Source: Culturomica sp. (GTDB lineage: Bacteria; Bacteroidota; Bacteroidia; Bacteroidales; Marinifilaceae). Taken from it: DNA of 64,000 nt. Shown here in pieces: positions 10,578 to 21,052 of this stretch (its first letter is position 1; each line of letters begins with the position of its first letter). The stretch covers positions 27,519-91,518 of the forward strand of contig JAISHE010000005.1 in assembly GCA_031262745.1 (NCBI GenBank), in the 5' to 3' direction. The notes beneath the pieces were generated by a model. It had not been told where the DNA came from. It saw only the letters and a program-made list of their open reading frames with translations, and did not search any database. The position numbers and the translations under genes are program-made.

Positions 10578-11825
10578 ATGAGAACATTAGTCAAGAACAT
10601 AAAACAATTGGTTCAAACCGAAAATAAACCACAACGCTGGGTTGCCGGTAAAGAAATGTCGAAACTCGGCATGATTAACAATGCTTACCTTCTGATTGAA
10701 GATGATTTTATAAAAGATTTCGGTGGCATGGAACAGATGGTGGAGAAAAACGTGATTGCAGATAAAGAAATTGATGCGTTGAATGGATTGGTTCTACCCT
10801 CATTTTGTGATTCTCACACTCATATCGTTTATTCCGGTAGTCGTGAAATTGAATATATAGACAAGATAAAAGGACTTTCCTATGAGGAAATTGCAAAACG
10901 CGGTGGCGGAATAATTAATTCGGCAAAACGTATCCATCAGGCTTCCGAACAGGAACTTTATAATTCTGCATTCGAACGTATTAAGGAAATCATAGCACTT
11001 GGTACCGGTGCCGTTGAAATAAAAAGCGGCTATGGTTTAAATACCGAAGATGAGTTGAAAATGCTGCGCGTGATACGCCGACTTAAAGAGAGCACTCCCA
11101 TTCTCATAAAGGCAAACTTTCTCGGTGCTCATGCCGTACCAACCGAATATAAAGGTCGACAAACCGAATATGTGAATATGGTTATAAACGAGATGATTCC
11201 TTCCGTAGCAGCAGAAGATCTTGCCGATTTTATTGATGTATTTTGCGATAATGGATTTTTTACCGTTGAAGACACCGACCGTATTCTCAATGCGGGCATG
11301 AAGTATGGGATGCGTGCGAAGATACATGCCAACGAACTTGGGTTTAGTGGTGGTGTACAAGTGGGAGTGAAATATAATGCTATTTCTGTTGACCATTTGG
11401 AATATATGGGAGATGAAGAAATAGACTGTCTTTTAGGTAGTGAAACAATGCCTACGGTATTGCCGGGTGCTGCATTTTTTCTTAATCTACCGCTTTCGCC
11501 GGTAAGAAAAATGATAGATGCGGGATTACCTGTAGCATTGGCATCGGATTATAATCCGGGTTCATCACCTTCCGGCAATATGAAATTTGTGATGTCTTTG
11601 GGCTGTATAAACTACAAAATGTTGCCGGAGGAAGTGATAAACGCCACTACTATCAATACTGCTTATGCAATGGGGTTGGAAGAAGAAACGGGAAGTATTG
11701 CAGTAGGTAAAATAGCTAATTTTTATATAACAAAACCCGTTACGGGTTTTGAATTCCTACCCTATGCTTATGGTAGTAATTTAATTAATAAAGTATTTTT
11801 AAAAGGAAAAGAGATAAGCATTTAG
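10578..11825 (+). CDS. hutI: imidazolonepropionase
   Basis: ATG at 10578; LPSFCDSHTHIVYSGSRE...KSGYGL...ALASDYNPGSSPSGNM. Confidence 0.95.
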   Translation: MRTLVKNIKQLVQTENKPQRWVAGKEMSKLGMINNAYLLIEDDFIKDFGGMEQMVEKNVIADKEIDALNGLVLPSFCDSHTHIVYSGSREIEYIDKIKGLSYEEIAKRGGGIINSAKRIHQASEQELYNSAFERIKEIIALGTGAVEIKSGYGLNTEDELKMLRVIRRLKESTPILIKANFLGAHAVPTEYKGRQTEYVNMVINEMIPSVAAEDLADFIDVFCDNGFFTVEDTDRILNAGMKYGMRAKIHANELGFSGGVQVGVKYNAISVDHLEYMGDEEIDCLLGSETMPTVLPGAAFFLNLPLSPVRKMIDAGLPVALASDYNPGSSPSGNMKFVMSLGCINYKMLPEEVINATTINTAYAMGLEEETGSIAVGKIANFYITKPVTGFEFLPYAYGSNLINKVFLKGKEISI

Positions 11826-11828
11826 AAT

Positions 11829-13523
11829 ATGAAACAACTAATTGAGTGTGTACCTAATTTTAGTGAAGGCAATGATATGAAAATCATTGAACAGATCACG
11901 GATGCAATGAAAACTGTAGAAGGAGTTAATGTTATTAACGTTGACCCGGGAAAAGCTACAAATCGTACGGTTGTAACAATGGTCGGAGAACCGCAAGCCG
12001 TATGTGAAGCAGCATTTAGGGCGGTAAAAAAGGCAGGTGAAGTTATAGATATGTCAAAGCATAAAGGTGCACACCCGCGTTTTGGTGCCACCGACGTTTG
12101 TCCGCTTGTACCGGTGGCAAATATAAGCATGGAAGAAACCATACAGTACGCTAATAAATTGGCAAAACGCATAGGAGAAGAACTTGGTATACCTGTTTAT
12201 TGTTATGAATATTCGGCATCTGTACCGGAGAGAAAAAATCTTGCTCATTGCCGATCCGGAGAATATGAAGGATTAAAGGAAAAAATGAGTACCGAATGTT
12301 GGAAACCGGATTTCGGTCCGTCCGAATGGGATGAGCATGTTGCAAGAACCGGTGCAATTGCTGTCGGTGCACGCAATTTCCTTGTTGCCTACAATGTGAA
12401 TCTAAATACCACTTCCGTACGCCGTGCAAACTCCGTAGCTTTTGATGTGCGTGAGCGCGGACGTGTGAAACGTGAGGGCAACCCAATCACCGGTAAGCCT
12501 GTGAAAGATGAAAACGGTAACAATGTTATGATTCCCGGTACTTTGAAATCCGTTAAAGCAATCGGTTGGTATATTGAAGAGTATGGCATTGCCCAAATTT
12601 CAATGAATTTAACCGACACCACTATAACTCCGGTTCATATTGCTTTCGACGAGGTTTGTCATAAAGCGGAAGCAAGAGGTATGAGGGTAACAGGTTCCGA
12701 ACTTGTGGGACTTATTCCTCTGCAATCGCTTCTTGATGCAGGTCGTTATTTTCTACATAAACAACAACGTTCTTCGGGCGTTTCAGATAAGGAACTTATC
12801 AAAATTGCCGTTAAATCAATGGGCTTAGATGAACTTGCACCATTTGAACCAAACAAAAAAGTCATAGAATATATTCTTGAAGACGAGAATAATAAAGGTA
12901 AGAAAAGATTGGTGGATATGAGTCTTACCGATTTTACTGATGAAACCGCTTACGAATCACCGGCTCCGGGAGGTGGTTCGATTGCGGCTTGCATGGGCGC
13001 AATGAGTGCAGCACTTGGAACTATGGTTGCCAACCTTTCTTCTCATAAACGCGGTTGGGATGAACGTTGGGAAGAATTTAGTCAATGGGCTGAAAAGGGT
13101 AAAGCTTTACAAAATAAGTTGATTAAATTAATTGACGAAGATACCAACGCTTTCAACAAGATAATGACTGCCTACGACTTACCGAAAAAAACGGAAGTCG
13201 AAAAAAAAATACGATCTCAGGCAATACAAACAGCAACTCGTTTTGCTGCCGAAGTACCTTTTAAAACTATGCAACTTTGTTTTGAAAGTATGCTAATTGC
13301 CGCAAAAATGGTAGAAATCGGTAATCCTAATTCGGTTACGGATGCAGGAGTTGCTGCATTAGCTGCTCGAAGTGGAGTTATCGGTGCTTTCTTAAATGTG
13401 AAAGTTAATGCTTCCGGATTAGAGGATAAGGAATTTGCCGAAAAACTTATAAAAGAAGCAGAGACACTTGTTGAAAAAGCAAAGCAAAAAGAAACTGAAA
13501 TACTATCACGCATCAAATTGTAA
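11829..13523 (+). CDS. ftcD: bifunctional glutamate formimidoyltransferase/formimidotetrahydrofolate cyclodeaminase
   Basis: QLIECVPNFSEGNDMKIIEQI...; C-terminal cyclodeaminase domain with ESPAPGGGSIAACMGAMSAAL. Confidence 0.93.
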   Translation: MKQLIECVPNFSEGNDMKIIEQITDAMKTVEGVNVINVDPGKATNRTVVTMVGEPQAVCEAAFRAVKKAGEVIDMSKHKGAHPRFGATDVCPLVPVANISMEETIQYANKLAKRIGEELGIPVYCYEYSASVPERKNLAHCRSGEYEGLKEKMSTECWKPDFGPSEWDEHVARTGAIAVGARNFLVAYNVNLNTTSVRRANSVAFDVRERGRVKREGNPITGKPVKDENGNNVMIPGTLKSVKAIGWYIEEYGIAQISMNLTDTTITPVHIAFDEVCHKAEARGMRVTGSELVGLIPLQSLLDAGRYFLHKQQRSSGVSDKELIKIAVKSMGLDELAPFEPNKKVIEYILEDENNKGKKRLVDMSLTDFTDETAYESPAPGGGSIAACMGAMSAALGTMVANLSSHKRGWDERWEEFSQWAEKGKALQNKLIKLIDEDTNAFNKIMTAYDLPKKTEVEKKIRSQAIQTATRFAAEVPFKTMQLCFESMLIAAKMVEIGNPNSVTDAGVAALAARSGVIGAFLNVKVNASGLEDKEFAEKLIKEAETLVEKAKQKETEILSRIKL

Positions 13524-13531
13524 TTAACAAC

Positions 13532-16159
13532 ATGGAAATTAATAAACTAAAAGGTCTATCTGAACAAGAAGTTGAAGAGAGTAGAAGATTAAATGGTAGA
13601 AATATTCTCACTCCTCCTCCTCGCACTCCGATTTGGAAACTGTTTTTGGATAAATTCAAAGATCCCATAATCAAGATACTTCTTGTGGCTGCCGCACTTT
13701 CGTTGGGAATATCCATAATACACAACGAATACGCCGAAACTATCGGTATATTTATAGCAATATTCATGGCAACAGGTATTTCCTTTTGGTTTGAACTGGA
13801 TGCAAGTAAGAAATTCGACCTGCTTAATCAGGTGAACGATGATATAATGTATCGTGTAATTCGTGGCGGAAATGTAAAAGAGGTTATGAAGCATGATATT
13901 GTTGTGGGGGATGTAATTGTACTTGAAACAGGCGAAGAAATACCGGCAGATGGAGAATTGGTAGAAGCGTTGTCGCTGCAAGTGAATGAATCTACTCTTA
14001 CGGGTGAACCTTTGGCAGATAAAACAAGTAATGTTGAGCACCTAAATCCCAATGCCACCTACCCTTCCAATTATATTTTACGTGGCACAACGGTTATAAA
14101 CGGTCATTGCACATACATTGTTAAAGCCGTTGGTGACGAAACGGAATTTGGTAAGGTTGCACGTCAAGCTACGGAAAGTGTCGAAGAAAAAACGCCGTTA
14201 AGTAAGCAATTGGAACGTCTGGCTCACTTCATAAGTATTGTAGGTTTCATTGTTGCAGGTGCCACCTTTGTAATTCTACTCGTAAATGACATAATGAACG
14301 GTAGTTTTTCAACCGACAATTTGTTCACTCTTGACACAGCAGAACGTTTGTTGCAATATTTTATGGTAGCTGTAACTTTAATTGTTGTATCGGTACCGGA
14401 AGGTTTACCGATGAGTATAACTTTAAGTTTAGCTTTAAGTATGCGTAAAATGCTTAAAACCAATAATCTGGTTAGAAAGATTCATGCCTGTGAAACAATG
14501 GGAGCTGTAACTGTGATTTGTACGGATAAAACAGGAACTCTCACCCAAAATCAAATGACCGTTGCCGATTATGATTTTTATGATGATAAAGCTTATGAGA
14601 TTATTCATGAAGGTATAGCGTCAAATTCTACTGCCTATTTGGATTATTCCGACAAAGAAAAAATTAAAGTTCTCGGTAACCCTACAGAAGGAGCATTATT
14701 GCTGTGGTTGCATGAAAAGGGTGTGAATTATTTGACTATACGTGAGGATGTTGAAATAATTGATCAACTAACTTTTTCCACCGAACGTAAATATATGGCA
14801 ACTATAGTAAATTCCCCTACTATCGGTAAAAAGATTTTATATGTAAAAGGTGCTCCGGAAATTGTTTTCGCAAAGAGTATGAAAGTGCTCACTAATAAAG
14901 GTATGGAAGAATCTTCCGCTTTTGCAGTCGATGTTGAAACTCGTTTACGTGATTACCAAAATCAGGCAATGCGTACTCTCGGATTTGCATATAAATATTT
15001 GGATGATTCTCACCTTTCAATTGAAGAAGAAGTTGCGAGTGGTTTGGTATTTCTTGGCATAACTGCAATTTCCGATCCTGTGCGTAAGGATGTGCCCCAA
15101 GCTGTGGCACAATGTTTGAATGCAGGTATACAAGTAAAAATTGTAACCGGCGACACTCCCGCAACCGCAAGAGAAATCGGTCGCCAAATAGGTATCTGGA
15201 AACCGGATGATACCGAAGGACAAATTATCACCGGCGTGGATTTTGAGAAACTTTCCGACGAAGAAGCTGCGAAGAGAGTACAGAAATTGAAAATCATGTG
15301 TCGTGCTCGTCCCGCAGACAAACAACGTTTGGTGGAACTTTTGAAAAAGAACGGCGAGGTAGTAGCTGTAACCGGCGACGGAACAAACGATGCTCCGGCT
15401 CTCAACCATGCCGACGTTGGTCTCTCTATGGGTTCCGGTACATCCGTTGCAAAAGAAGCAAGCGCGATTACGCTTTTAGATGATTCTTTCAACAGTATTG
15501 CCACCGCTGTGATGTGGGGGCGTTCGCTTTATAAAAATATTCGCCGTTTTATTCTGTTTCAACTTACAATTAATCTTACGGCTTTGCTTGTGGTACTGCT
15601 CGGCTCATTAACGGGTAACCACCTTCCGTTAACTGTTACTCAAATGTTGTGGGTTAACATCATAATTGATACTTTTGCTGCTGCTGCCCTTGCGTCGCTG
15701 CCTCCTAATCCTAATGTGATGAATGATAAGCCTCGAAAGATTTCCGACTTTATAATATCTAAGCCTATGTTTAGGCGTATCATCGGTATCGGTTTGAGTT
15801 TCACGGTATTGCTACTTGCTATGATTTATTGGTTCTCATACACGGACGGTAATATGAGTTTGCAGGAACTTTCCATTTTCTTCACTGTATTTGTACTGTT
15901 GCAATTCTGGAATATGTTTAATGCCAAAGCATTTGAATCGGGAGGTTCTGCGTTTAAAGGACTTAATAAAAGTGCGGGCTTCCTGATAGTTATGCCCATT
16001 ATATTGATAGGTCAATGGTTGATTGTAACATTTGGCGGTGTGGCATTTCGTACCACTCCACTTAATACTGCAACATGGATATGGATGATCGCTGCAACTT
16101 CATTAGTGCTTTGGATTGGTGAAATTACTCGTTTCATAAACAAAACCGAAAAGCATTAA
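13532..16159 (+). CDS. Ca2+-translocating-type (P2) P-type ATPase
   Basis: TLTGEPLADK, VPEGLPMSITLSLA, CTDKTGTLTQNQMTV, MVTGDGTNDAPAL-type motif. Confidence 0.93.
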   Translation: MEINKLKGLSEQEVEESRRLNGRNILTPPPRTPIWKLFLDKFKDPIIKILLVAAALSLGISIIHNEYAETIGIFIAIFMATGISFWFELDASKKFDLLNQVNDDIMYRVIRGGNVKEVMKHDIVVGDVIVLETGEEIPADGELVEALSLQVNESTLTGEPLADKTSNVEHLNPNATYPSNYILRGTTVINGHCTYIVKAVGDETEFGKVARQATESVEEKTPLSKQLERLAHFISIVGFIVAGATFVILLVNDIMNGSFSTDNLFTLDTAERLLQYFMVAVTLIVVSVPEGLPMSITLSLALSMRKMLKTNNLVRKIHACETMGAVTVICTDKTGTLTQNQMTVADYDFYDDKAYEIIHEGIASNSTAYLDYSDKEKIKVLGNPTEGALLLWLHEKGVNYLTIREDVEIIDQLTFSTERKYMATIVNSPTIGKKILYVKGAPEIVFAKSMKVLTNKGMEESSAFAVDVETRLRDYQNQAMRTLGFAYKYLDDSHLSIEEEVASGLVFLGITAISDPVRKDVPQAVAQCLNAGIQVKIVTGDTPATAREIGRQIGIWKPDDTEGQIITGVDFEKLSDEEAAKRVQKLKIMCRARPADKQRLVELLKKNGEVVAVTGDGTNDAPALNHADVGLSMGSGTSVAKEASAITLLDDSFNSIATAVMWGRSLYKNIRRFILFQLTINLTALLVVLLGSLTGNHLPLTVTQMLWVNIIIDTFAAAALASLPPNPNVMNDKPRKISDFIISKPMFRRIIGIGLSFTVLLLAMIYWFSYTDGNMSLQELSIFFTVFVLLQFWNMFNAKAFESGGSAFKGLNKSAGFLIVMPIILIGQWLIVTFGGVAFRTTPLNTATWIWMIAATSLVLWIGEITRFINKTEKH

Positions 16160-16182
16160 CATTAATGCTGTAAAAAATATAA

Positions 16183-18243
16183 ATGCTTATGATTCCATTG
16201 ATTGTAAATTTTGTTTATCCTGAATTTTTATACGGACTTTTTCTACTCTTAATTCCGATTATAATCCATCTTTTCAGTTTTAAGAGATACAAAAAGGTAT
16301 ATTTCAGCAATTTCAATTTTTTACAATCATTACAACAGGAAAAAAAGAACAGTTCGCAACTAAAACGATGGTTGCTGTTACTACTAAGATTGATTATCGT
16401 TGCATCTATTGTAACGGCTTTTGCTCGTCCCTACATACCATCATCACCGAATGAAAAGGTTGTAACTTCCGAAAATGCTCCGGTTGTTGTTTACATTGAT
16501 AATTCTTTCTCAATGTCAAACACCGGTACTTATGGCAATCTGCTTGAAGAAGCAAAAAAGTATATGTTTGATATTTTGAATTCTTATCCGGCGGGTACCG
16601 GTTTTGTTCTTATCACAAACGAAACCGAGTATACTCCCGTTTTGACAAAAAATGAAATATCTAATTCAATTGCGGGTATTCAACTGTCTCCAAAATCCAA
16701 AATGCTTTCGGAGATTTTTAAAGAAACGAAAGAATTAGCTAATTTACAGAATGTTACTTTGTTTGTGATTTCGGATTTTCAACGCTATGCTTGTGATTTC
16801 ACAAAAATCACTTCCGATAGTTTGATAAATCCGGTTTTTCTACTCATACAACCGGAAAATAAAAACAATATTTTCATCAAAAACGTGAGTTTTGAACAAA
16901 GTTCATTGCACCGTATAAATCGTTCCGATCAGATTTCAATCACTCTCGGTAACAGTGCCGACCGTGATTTTACAAACGTTCCTATAACTCTTTCCATAAA
17001 TGATAAGAAGAAAAGTATTGAAAAAGCAAATCTATCTGCCAATCATGATAAAACCGTCAATATAAACTATTTAAATACGGATGCAGGATTCTATAAAGGC
17101 GAGGTGGAAATCACGGATTTGCCCGTCATTTTCGATAACAAGTTCTATTTTTCTTATTCTATAATCGAAAAGATAAATGTTTTATGCCTCGAACAAGAGA
17201 AACATAATTCGTTCTTTGGAAAGTTGTTTTCGGATACTGCTGATTTTAATATGACATATTCCAATATTTCCGCCATTTCCAACTTGCAGTTTGGTAACTA
17301 TAATCTTATAATTCTCGACAGACTCACAAGTTTAGCATCCGGCGTGGTGAGCGAATTGGAAAACTATGTTAATGCCGGCGGTAATATTCTTGTTGTCCCT
17401 GACGTTATTAAGTCGGTTGTTGATGTAAATAAATTGCTTGCAAAATTACAAATGCCGACTTATCTTAATGTTGACACCACAATGATTATTGCCGCTATTG
17501 AAACTCAATCATATTTATTTAAAAATGTCTTTGAAAAGGATGATAAAAACGTTGTTCTACCCTACGCTAAGCGTTATTATCGGCTTTCCGGTAGTTCTGT
17601 CAATACGGAAACTGTTTTAACAGACAAAAAAGGTAACACTGTATTTGCTGACGGTAAGTTCGGGAATGGCAAAATTTATATATCAACATTTGATTTTTCA
17701 TCTGAAAACAGCGATATTGTATACCATCCTATTTTCGTACCGTTAATGGTTAACATGGCTTTTAATGTTCAGTCGGAACTCAAAATAAATTACACTCTCG
17801 GCAGCGATGAGCCGGTTGTTGTTGATGGTAAAAAGATTATGGAAAACGAAAAACTCTACATAAAAAAGTACAACACCGATTTTGAATTTATTCCCGAATT
17901 GCGTAGAGATTTCAATGGTAATTATTTATTAATCAATTCTCAAGAGATTGGTAATGCAGGCATCTACGAAGTGTATCAACAAAATAAAATTGTTGCTGTT
18001 TTAGCATTTAACTACAATAGAAATGAATCGGAACTCACATATTTTACCGAAAAAGATATTATACAGCATTTTCCTAATGCAAGGGTTGAAAATATTAAAA
18101 CGACACAAATTTCACGTAATAGTAAACTCGTTAAAGAAATCGTCTTGAAAGACAAAAACCGTTACCTATCTTGGTGGTTACTGTTATTAGCTATCTTAAC
18201 CCTCTTTGCCGAGCAATTCGTATGGAAAAGAAAACTAAATTAA
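16183..18243 (+). CDS. BatA-like membrane protein with vWA-like domain
   Basis: N-terminal double TM LYGLFLLLIPIIIHLFSFKRYKKVYFSNFNFL typical of TIGR02226; VVVYIDNSFSMS MIDAS-like motif. Confidence 0.75.
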   Translation: MLMIPLIVNFVYPEFLYGLFLLLIPIIIHLFSFKRYKKVYFSNFNFLQSLQQEKKNSSQLKRWLLLLLRLIIVASIVTAFARPYIPSSPNEKVVTSENAPVVVYIDNSFSMSNTGTYGNLLEEAKKYMFDILNSYPAGTGFVLITNETEYTPVLTKNEISNSIAGIQLSPKSKMLSEIFKETKELANLQNVTLFVISDFQRYACDFTKITSDSLINPVFLLIQPENKNNIFIKNVSFEQSSLHRINRSDQISITLGNSADRDFTNVPITLSINDKKKSIEKANLSANHDKTVNINYLNTDAGFYKGEVEITDLPVIFDNKFYFSYSIIEKINVLCLEQEKHNSFFGKLFSDTADFNMTYSNISAISNLQFGNYNLIILDRLTSLASGVVSELENYVNAGGNILVVPDVIKSVVDVNKLLAKLQMPTYLNVDTTMIIAAIETQSYLFKNVFEKDDKNVVLPYAKRYYRLSGSSVNTETVLTDKKGNTVFADGKFGNGKIYISTFDFSSENSDIVYHPIFVPLMVNMAFNVQSELKINYTLGSDEPVVVDGKKIMENEKLYIKKYNTDFEFIPELRRDFNGNYLLINSQEIGNAGIYEVYQQNKIVAVLAFNYNRNESELTYFTEKDIIQHFPNARVENIKTTQISRNSKLVKEIVLKDKNRYLSWWLLLLAILTLFAEQFVWKRKLN

Positions 18244-19559
18244 CCGATTTCTTTCATAACTACGACATACCTCTTTCCTCCTACTTTCTACTTGGAGTAA
18301 GCGGAGGACCGGATTCAATGGCTATGCTTCATGCTTTTATTCAACTTGGGCTTCAAGTAAAAGTACTACATTGTAATTTCCGATTGCGTGGCAAAGAATC
18401 GGATGAGGATGAAAAATTTGTCGAAGAATACTGCCATGAACATAAAGTACCGTTCATCGCTAAAAAATTTAATACCGCAGAATATGCAAATATAAATAAG
18501 ATGAGTATAGAAATGGCAGCCCGAGAACTGCGCTATAAATGGTTTTCCGAAATGAAAAACAAGGAAAATGCAGACTACATAGCTGTGGCTCATCATGCCG
18601 ACGATTCCGCAGAAACCGTATTCATAAATTTAACTCGTGGCACCGGCATCAGAGGTCTCACCGGAATTTCTCCCATCACTTCAGACTTTGTAATTCGTCC
18701 CTTACTTGCTTTTTCCCATGAAGAAATTGAAACATATTTAAAAGAAAATAATATTCCTTTCCGAATAGATCGCACTAATACTTCCGATATATATGTGCGC
18801 AATTTTATACGACATCAAATTATTCCGGCTTTCAAAAAAATAAATCCTTCGTTTCTTAATACTATTAGGGAAAATTGCAAAATACTTCAAGAAACTGCTG
18901 CTATTTTTGATTACGCGATAGAAGAACTTAAAAAAAGTGTTTTAGAGATAAAGAATGAAGAAATACGTATTGATATTGATAAAACATTGCAAACTCCTGC
19001 TCCTTCGACATTTTTGCATGAAATCCTTGCACCCTACGGTTTCAATAAAGAGCAAATTCGGGAGATATTACTAACGGCAAAAGCTATATCGGGAAAGAAG
19101 TTTTATGGAGATAACTACACTGTCGTTAAGAATAGAACTTATTGGCTGCTATATCCCACTCCAAAAGAAAATCTGCTTGAAGTAGTAATTAATCAAGTCG
19201 GTACATACGAATATGGCAATTATAAAATACATTTTTCTACTTTTCCGGCTGTTATAGGTATTGAAATACCTAAAAAACACAATTCGATTTGGATTGATGC
19301 CGACAAAATTTCATTTCCGATAACCGTTCGTACTTGGCAAAAAGGCGATAGATTTATGCCTATCGGTATGAAAGGTAGAATGAAAAAACTCAGCAATTTC
19401 TTCATTGATTTGAAACTATCGGAAAGAGAAAAACAACAAGTCATGATTTTTGAGGTACAAAAGGAAATAATAATATGGGTTGCGCCTCACAGAATAAGCG
19501 AAAATGTGAAAATTACCGATACAACAAAAAACATAATGGAAATAACCATAATTTCCTAA
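18222..19559 (+). CDS. tilS: tRNA(Ile)-lysidine synthase
   Basis: SGGPDSMAMLH PP-loop, HHADDSAETVFINLTRGTGIRGLTGI; ATG at 18222 overlaps the upstream gene by 22 nt. Confidence 0.93.
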   Translation: MEKKTKLTDFFHNYDIPLSSYFLLGVSGGPDSMAMLHAFIQLGLQVKVLHCNFRLRGKESDEDEKFVEEYCHEHKVPFIAKKFNTAEYANINKMSIEMAARELRYKWFSEMKNKENADYIAVAHHADDSAETVFINLTRGTGIRGLTGISPITSDFVIRPLLAFSHEEIETYLKENNIPFRIDRTNTSDIYVRNFIRHQIIPAFKKINPSFLNTIRENCKILQETAAIFDYAIEELKKSVLEIKNEEIRIDIDKTLQTPAPSTFLHEILAPYGFNKEQIREILLTAKAISGKKFYGDNYTVVKNRTYWLLYPTPKENLLEVVINQVGTYEYGNYKIHFSTFPAVIGIEIPKKHNSIWIDADKISFPITVRTWQKGDRFMPIGMKGRMKKLSNFFIDLKLSEREKQQVMIFEVQKEIIIWVAPHRISENVKITDTTKNIMEITIIS

Positions 19560-19560
19560 G

Positions 19561-19588
19561 TAAAAAAAGAGCGACCCTCCGGTCGCTC
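19561..19588 (-). terminator. intrinsic terminator for the minus-strand yqaA gene
   Basis: GAGCGACC-CTCC-GGTCGCTC hairpin with a 7-T tract on the minus strand, 3' of the gene ending at 19735. Confidence 0.6.
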
Positions 19589-19734
19589 CAACACACTAAC
19601 AATAAAAATTACTACACCTAAAAAGTAACATCAATAATTTGATTAAGACAAAAGTAATATTTAAAACGTTTGCGTGCAAGTTTTTTGCAAAGAAAATGGT
19701 GAAAAAATAAAGAAATCTTAAAATTTAACAATTT

Positions 19735-20202
19735 TCATCTATTGAAATATTGCAGGAATTGCTTGCCGTATTGCAGATAAATAAGCGTCCATGCCAAGAA
19801 ACGTACAAAACGTCCCACGAGCATATATAACGCACATAATTTCGGACTAACTTTATAGAACCCTAAACCGATAGCGAACACATCTCCTATAACCGGCAAC
19901 CATGTGAAGAACGACAAAAGATTTCCGTATTTATCTATTCTTGATTTTTGCTTCTCCAATTGCTCTTTTTTCACTCTAAACCAACGTTCTATCCATTCCC
20001 ATTTCCCAAGGTAACCGATATAATAGGACGTCATACCTCCTAACCAATTACCTGCTGTTGCCACTATTAAACAAATCCAAGGGTTGGCACCGGTGAGCAA
20101 AAGCCCTGCTAAAAGAAGATCTGAACTTAGTGGGATCAGTGTTGACGCCAAATAAGAACCGATAAACAAACCACAATAACCAAATTGCTCAAAAAATTCC
20201 AT
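19735..20202 (-). CDS. yqaA: YqaA/DedA (VTT domain) family membrane protein
   Basis: GYCGLFIGSYLASTLIPLSSD...NWLGGMTSYYIGYLGK...LPVIGDVFAIGLGF. Confidence 0.85.
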   Translation of the reverse strand: MEFFEQFGYCGLFIGSYLASTLIPLSSDLLLAGLLLTGANPWICLIVATAGNWLGGMTSYYIGYLGKWEWIERWFRVKKEQLEKQKSRIDKYGNLLSFFTWLPVIGDVFAIGLGFYKVSPKLCALYMLVGRFVRFLAWTLIYLQYGKQFLQYFNR

Positions 20203-20251
20203 GAATTTTATTTTTACAGACTGTAAAATTAGTAAAAAAGAGAATTATTAC

Positions 20252-20259
20252 TACTTTTG
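20252..20259 (+). promoter_or_regulatory. Bacteroidetes -7 box TACTTTTG upstream of tRNA-Thr
   Basis: TAnnTTTG motif 11 bp before the tRNA. Confidence 0.5.
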
Positions 20260-20270
20260 TAGCCTCAAAT

Positions 20271-20343
<73 letters not shown>

Positions 20344-20379
20344 CAAAATCGTTACTTATTATTTTTCCGGTTGTATATA

Positions 20380-20418
20380 AAAAATAGGCTGCCTTGATGA
20401 TTTATCAAGAAACAGCCT
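20380..20418 (-). terminator. intrinsic terminator for the ferritin-like gene
   Basis: Two-tier hairpin AGGCTG-c-CTTGAT-gattt-ATCAAG-aaa-CAGCCT followed on the minus strand by a T run. Confidence 0.65.
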
Positions 20419-20449
20419 AAAAATGAATGAGGAGAAAACAAAAATTCCT

Positions 20450-20953
20450 TTACTCTGCCGTAACTCCTGCAACAATGCTCTTACTGCGTTCCACCGATTG
20501 CAATGCAAGATAATGCGGACCGAATTTTTCAAGGTTATCCAATTCGGTTTCATATTGATCCTGATGAACTTCTTCCTCTTCGGTCAAAGTTTCAAATAAA
20601 CGTTTTGTGATAGAATCTTCGTTGGCACCCGATTCCTTTGCCCAACGATTATAATTATCTACGGTGTTTACCTCCATTTGTACGGAAAGTTCCAACATCT
20701 TATCGGGATCATGGATTTTCTGAACGGTTCCGTTCACTTTCATATCCACTTCACCTTTCAGAAAAAGAATACGTTCCGAAAGTTTTTCAACATGAATCAT
20801 TTCTTGAATAGCTGTGCGACGGAAATAGCTTGACAATAAGTCATAACCGAGATCATCCAACACAAAATGGAAATACATGTATTGATGAACTGCTAAAAGT
20901 TCGTCATTCACAGCCATATTAAGCAATTCAATGCTTCTTTCTCTTTTTGCCAT
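20450..20953 (-). CDS. ferritin-like/bacterioferritin-type protein
   Basis: Four-helix pattern with ELLAVHQYMYFHF, EMIHVEKLSERILFL, EEEVHQDQYETEL metal-ligand-like motifs. Confidence 0.8.
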   Translation of the reverse strand: MAKRERSIELLNMAVNDELLAVHQYMYFHFVLDDLGYDLLSSYFRRTAIQEMIHVEKLSERILFLKGEVDMKVNGTVQKIHDPDKMLELSVQMEVNTVDNYNRWAKESGANEDSITKRLFETLTEEEEVHQDQYETELDNLEKFGPHYLALQSVERSKSIVAGVTAE

Positions 20954-21052
20954 AATTTATAATTTTAAAAGGTTTATAATTACTTCAACTATTCGCAAAT
21001 GTAAATGAATTTTTTTTAGAATACAAAATATAATTCATAATTAACATCCGAT

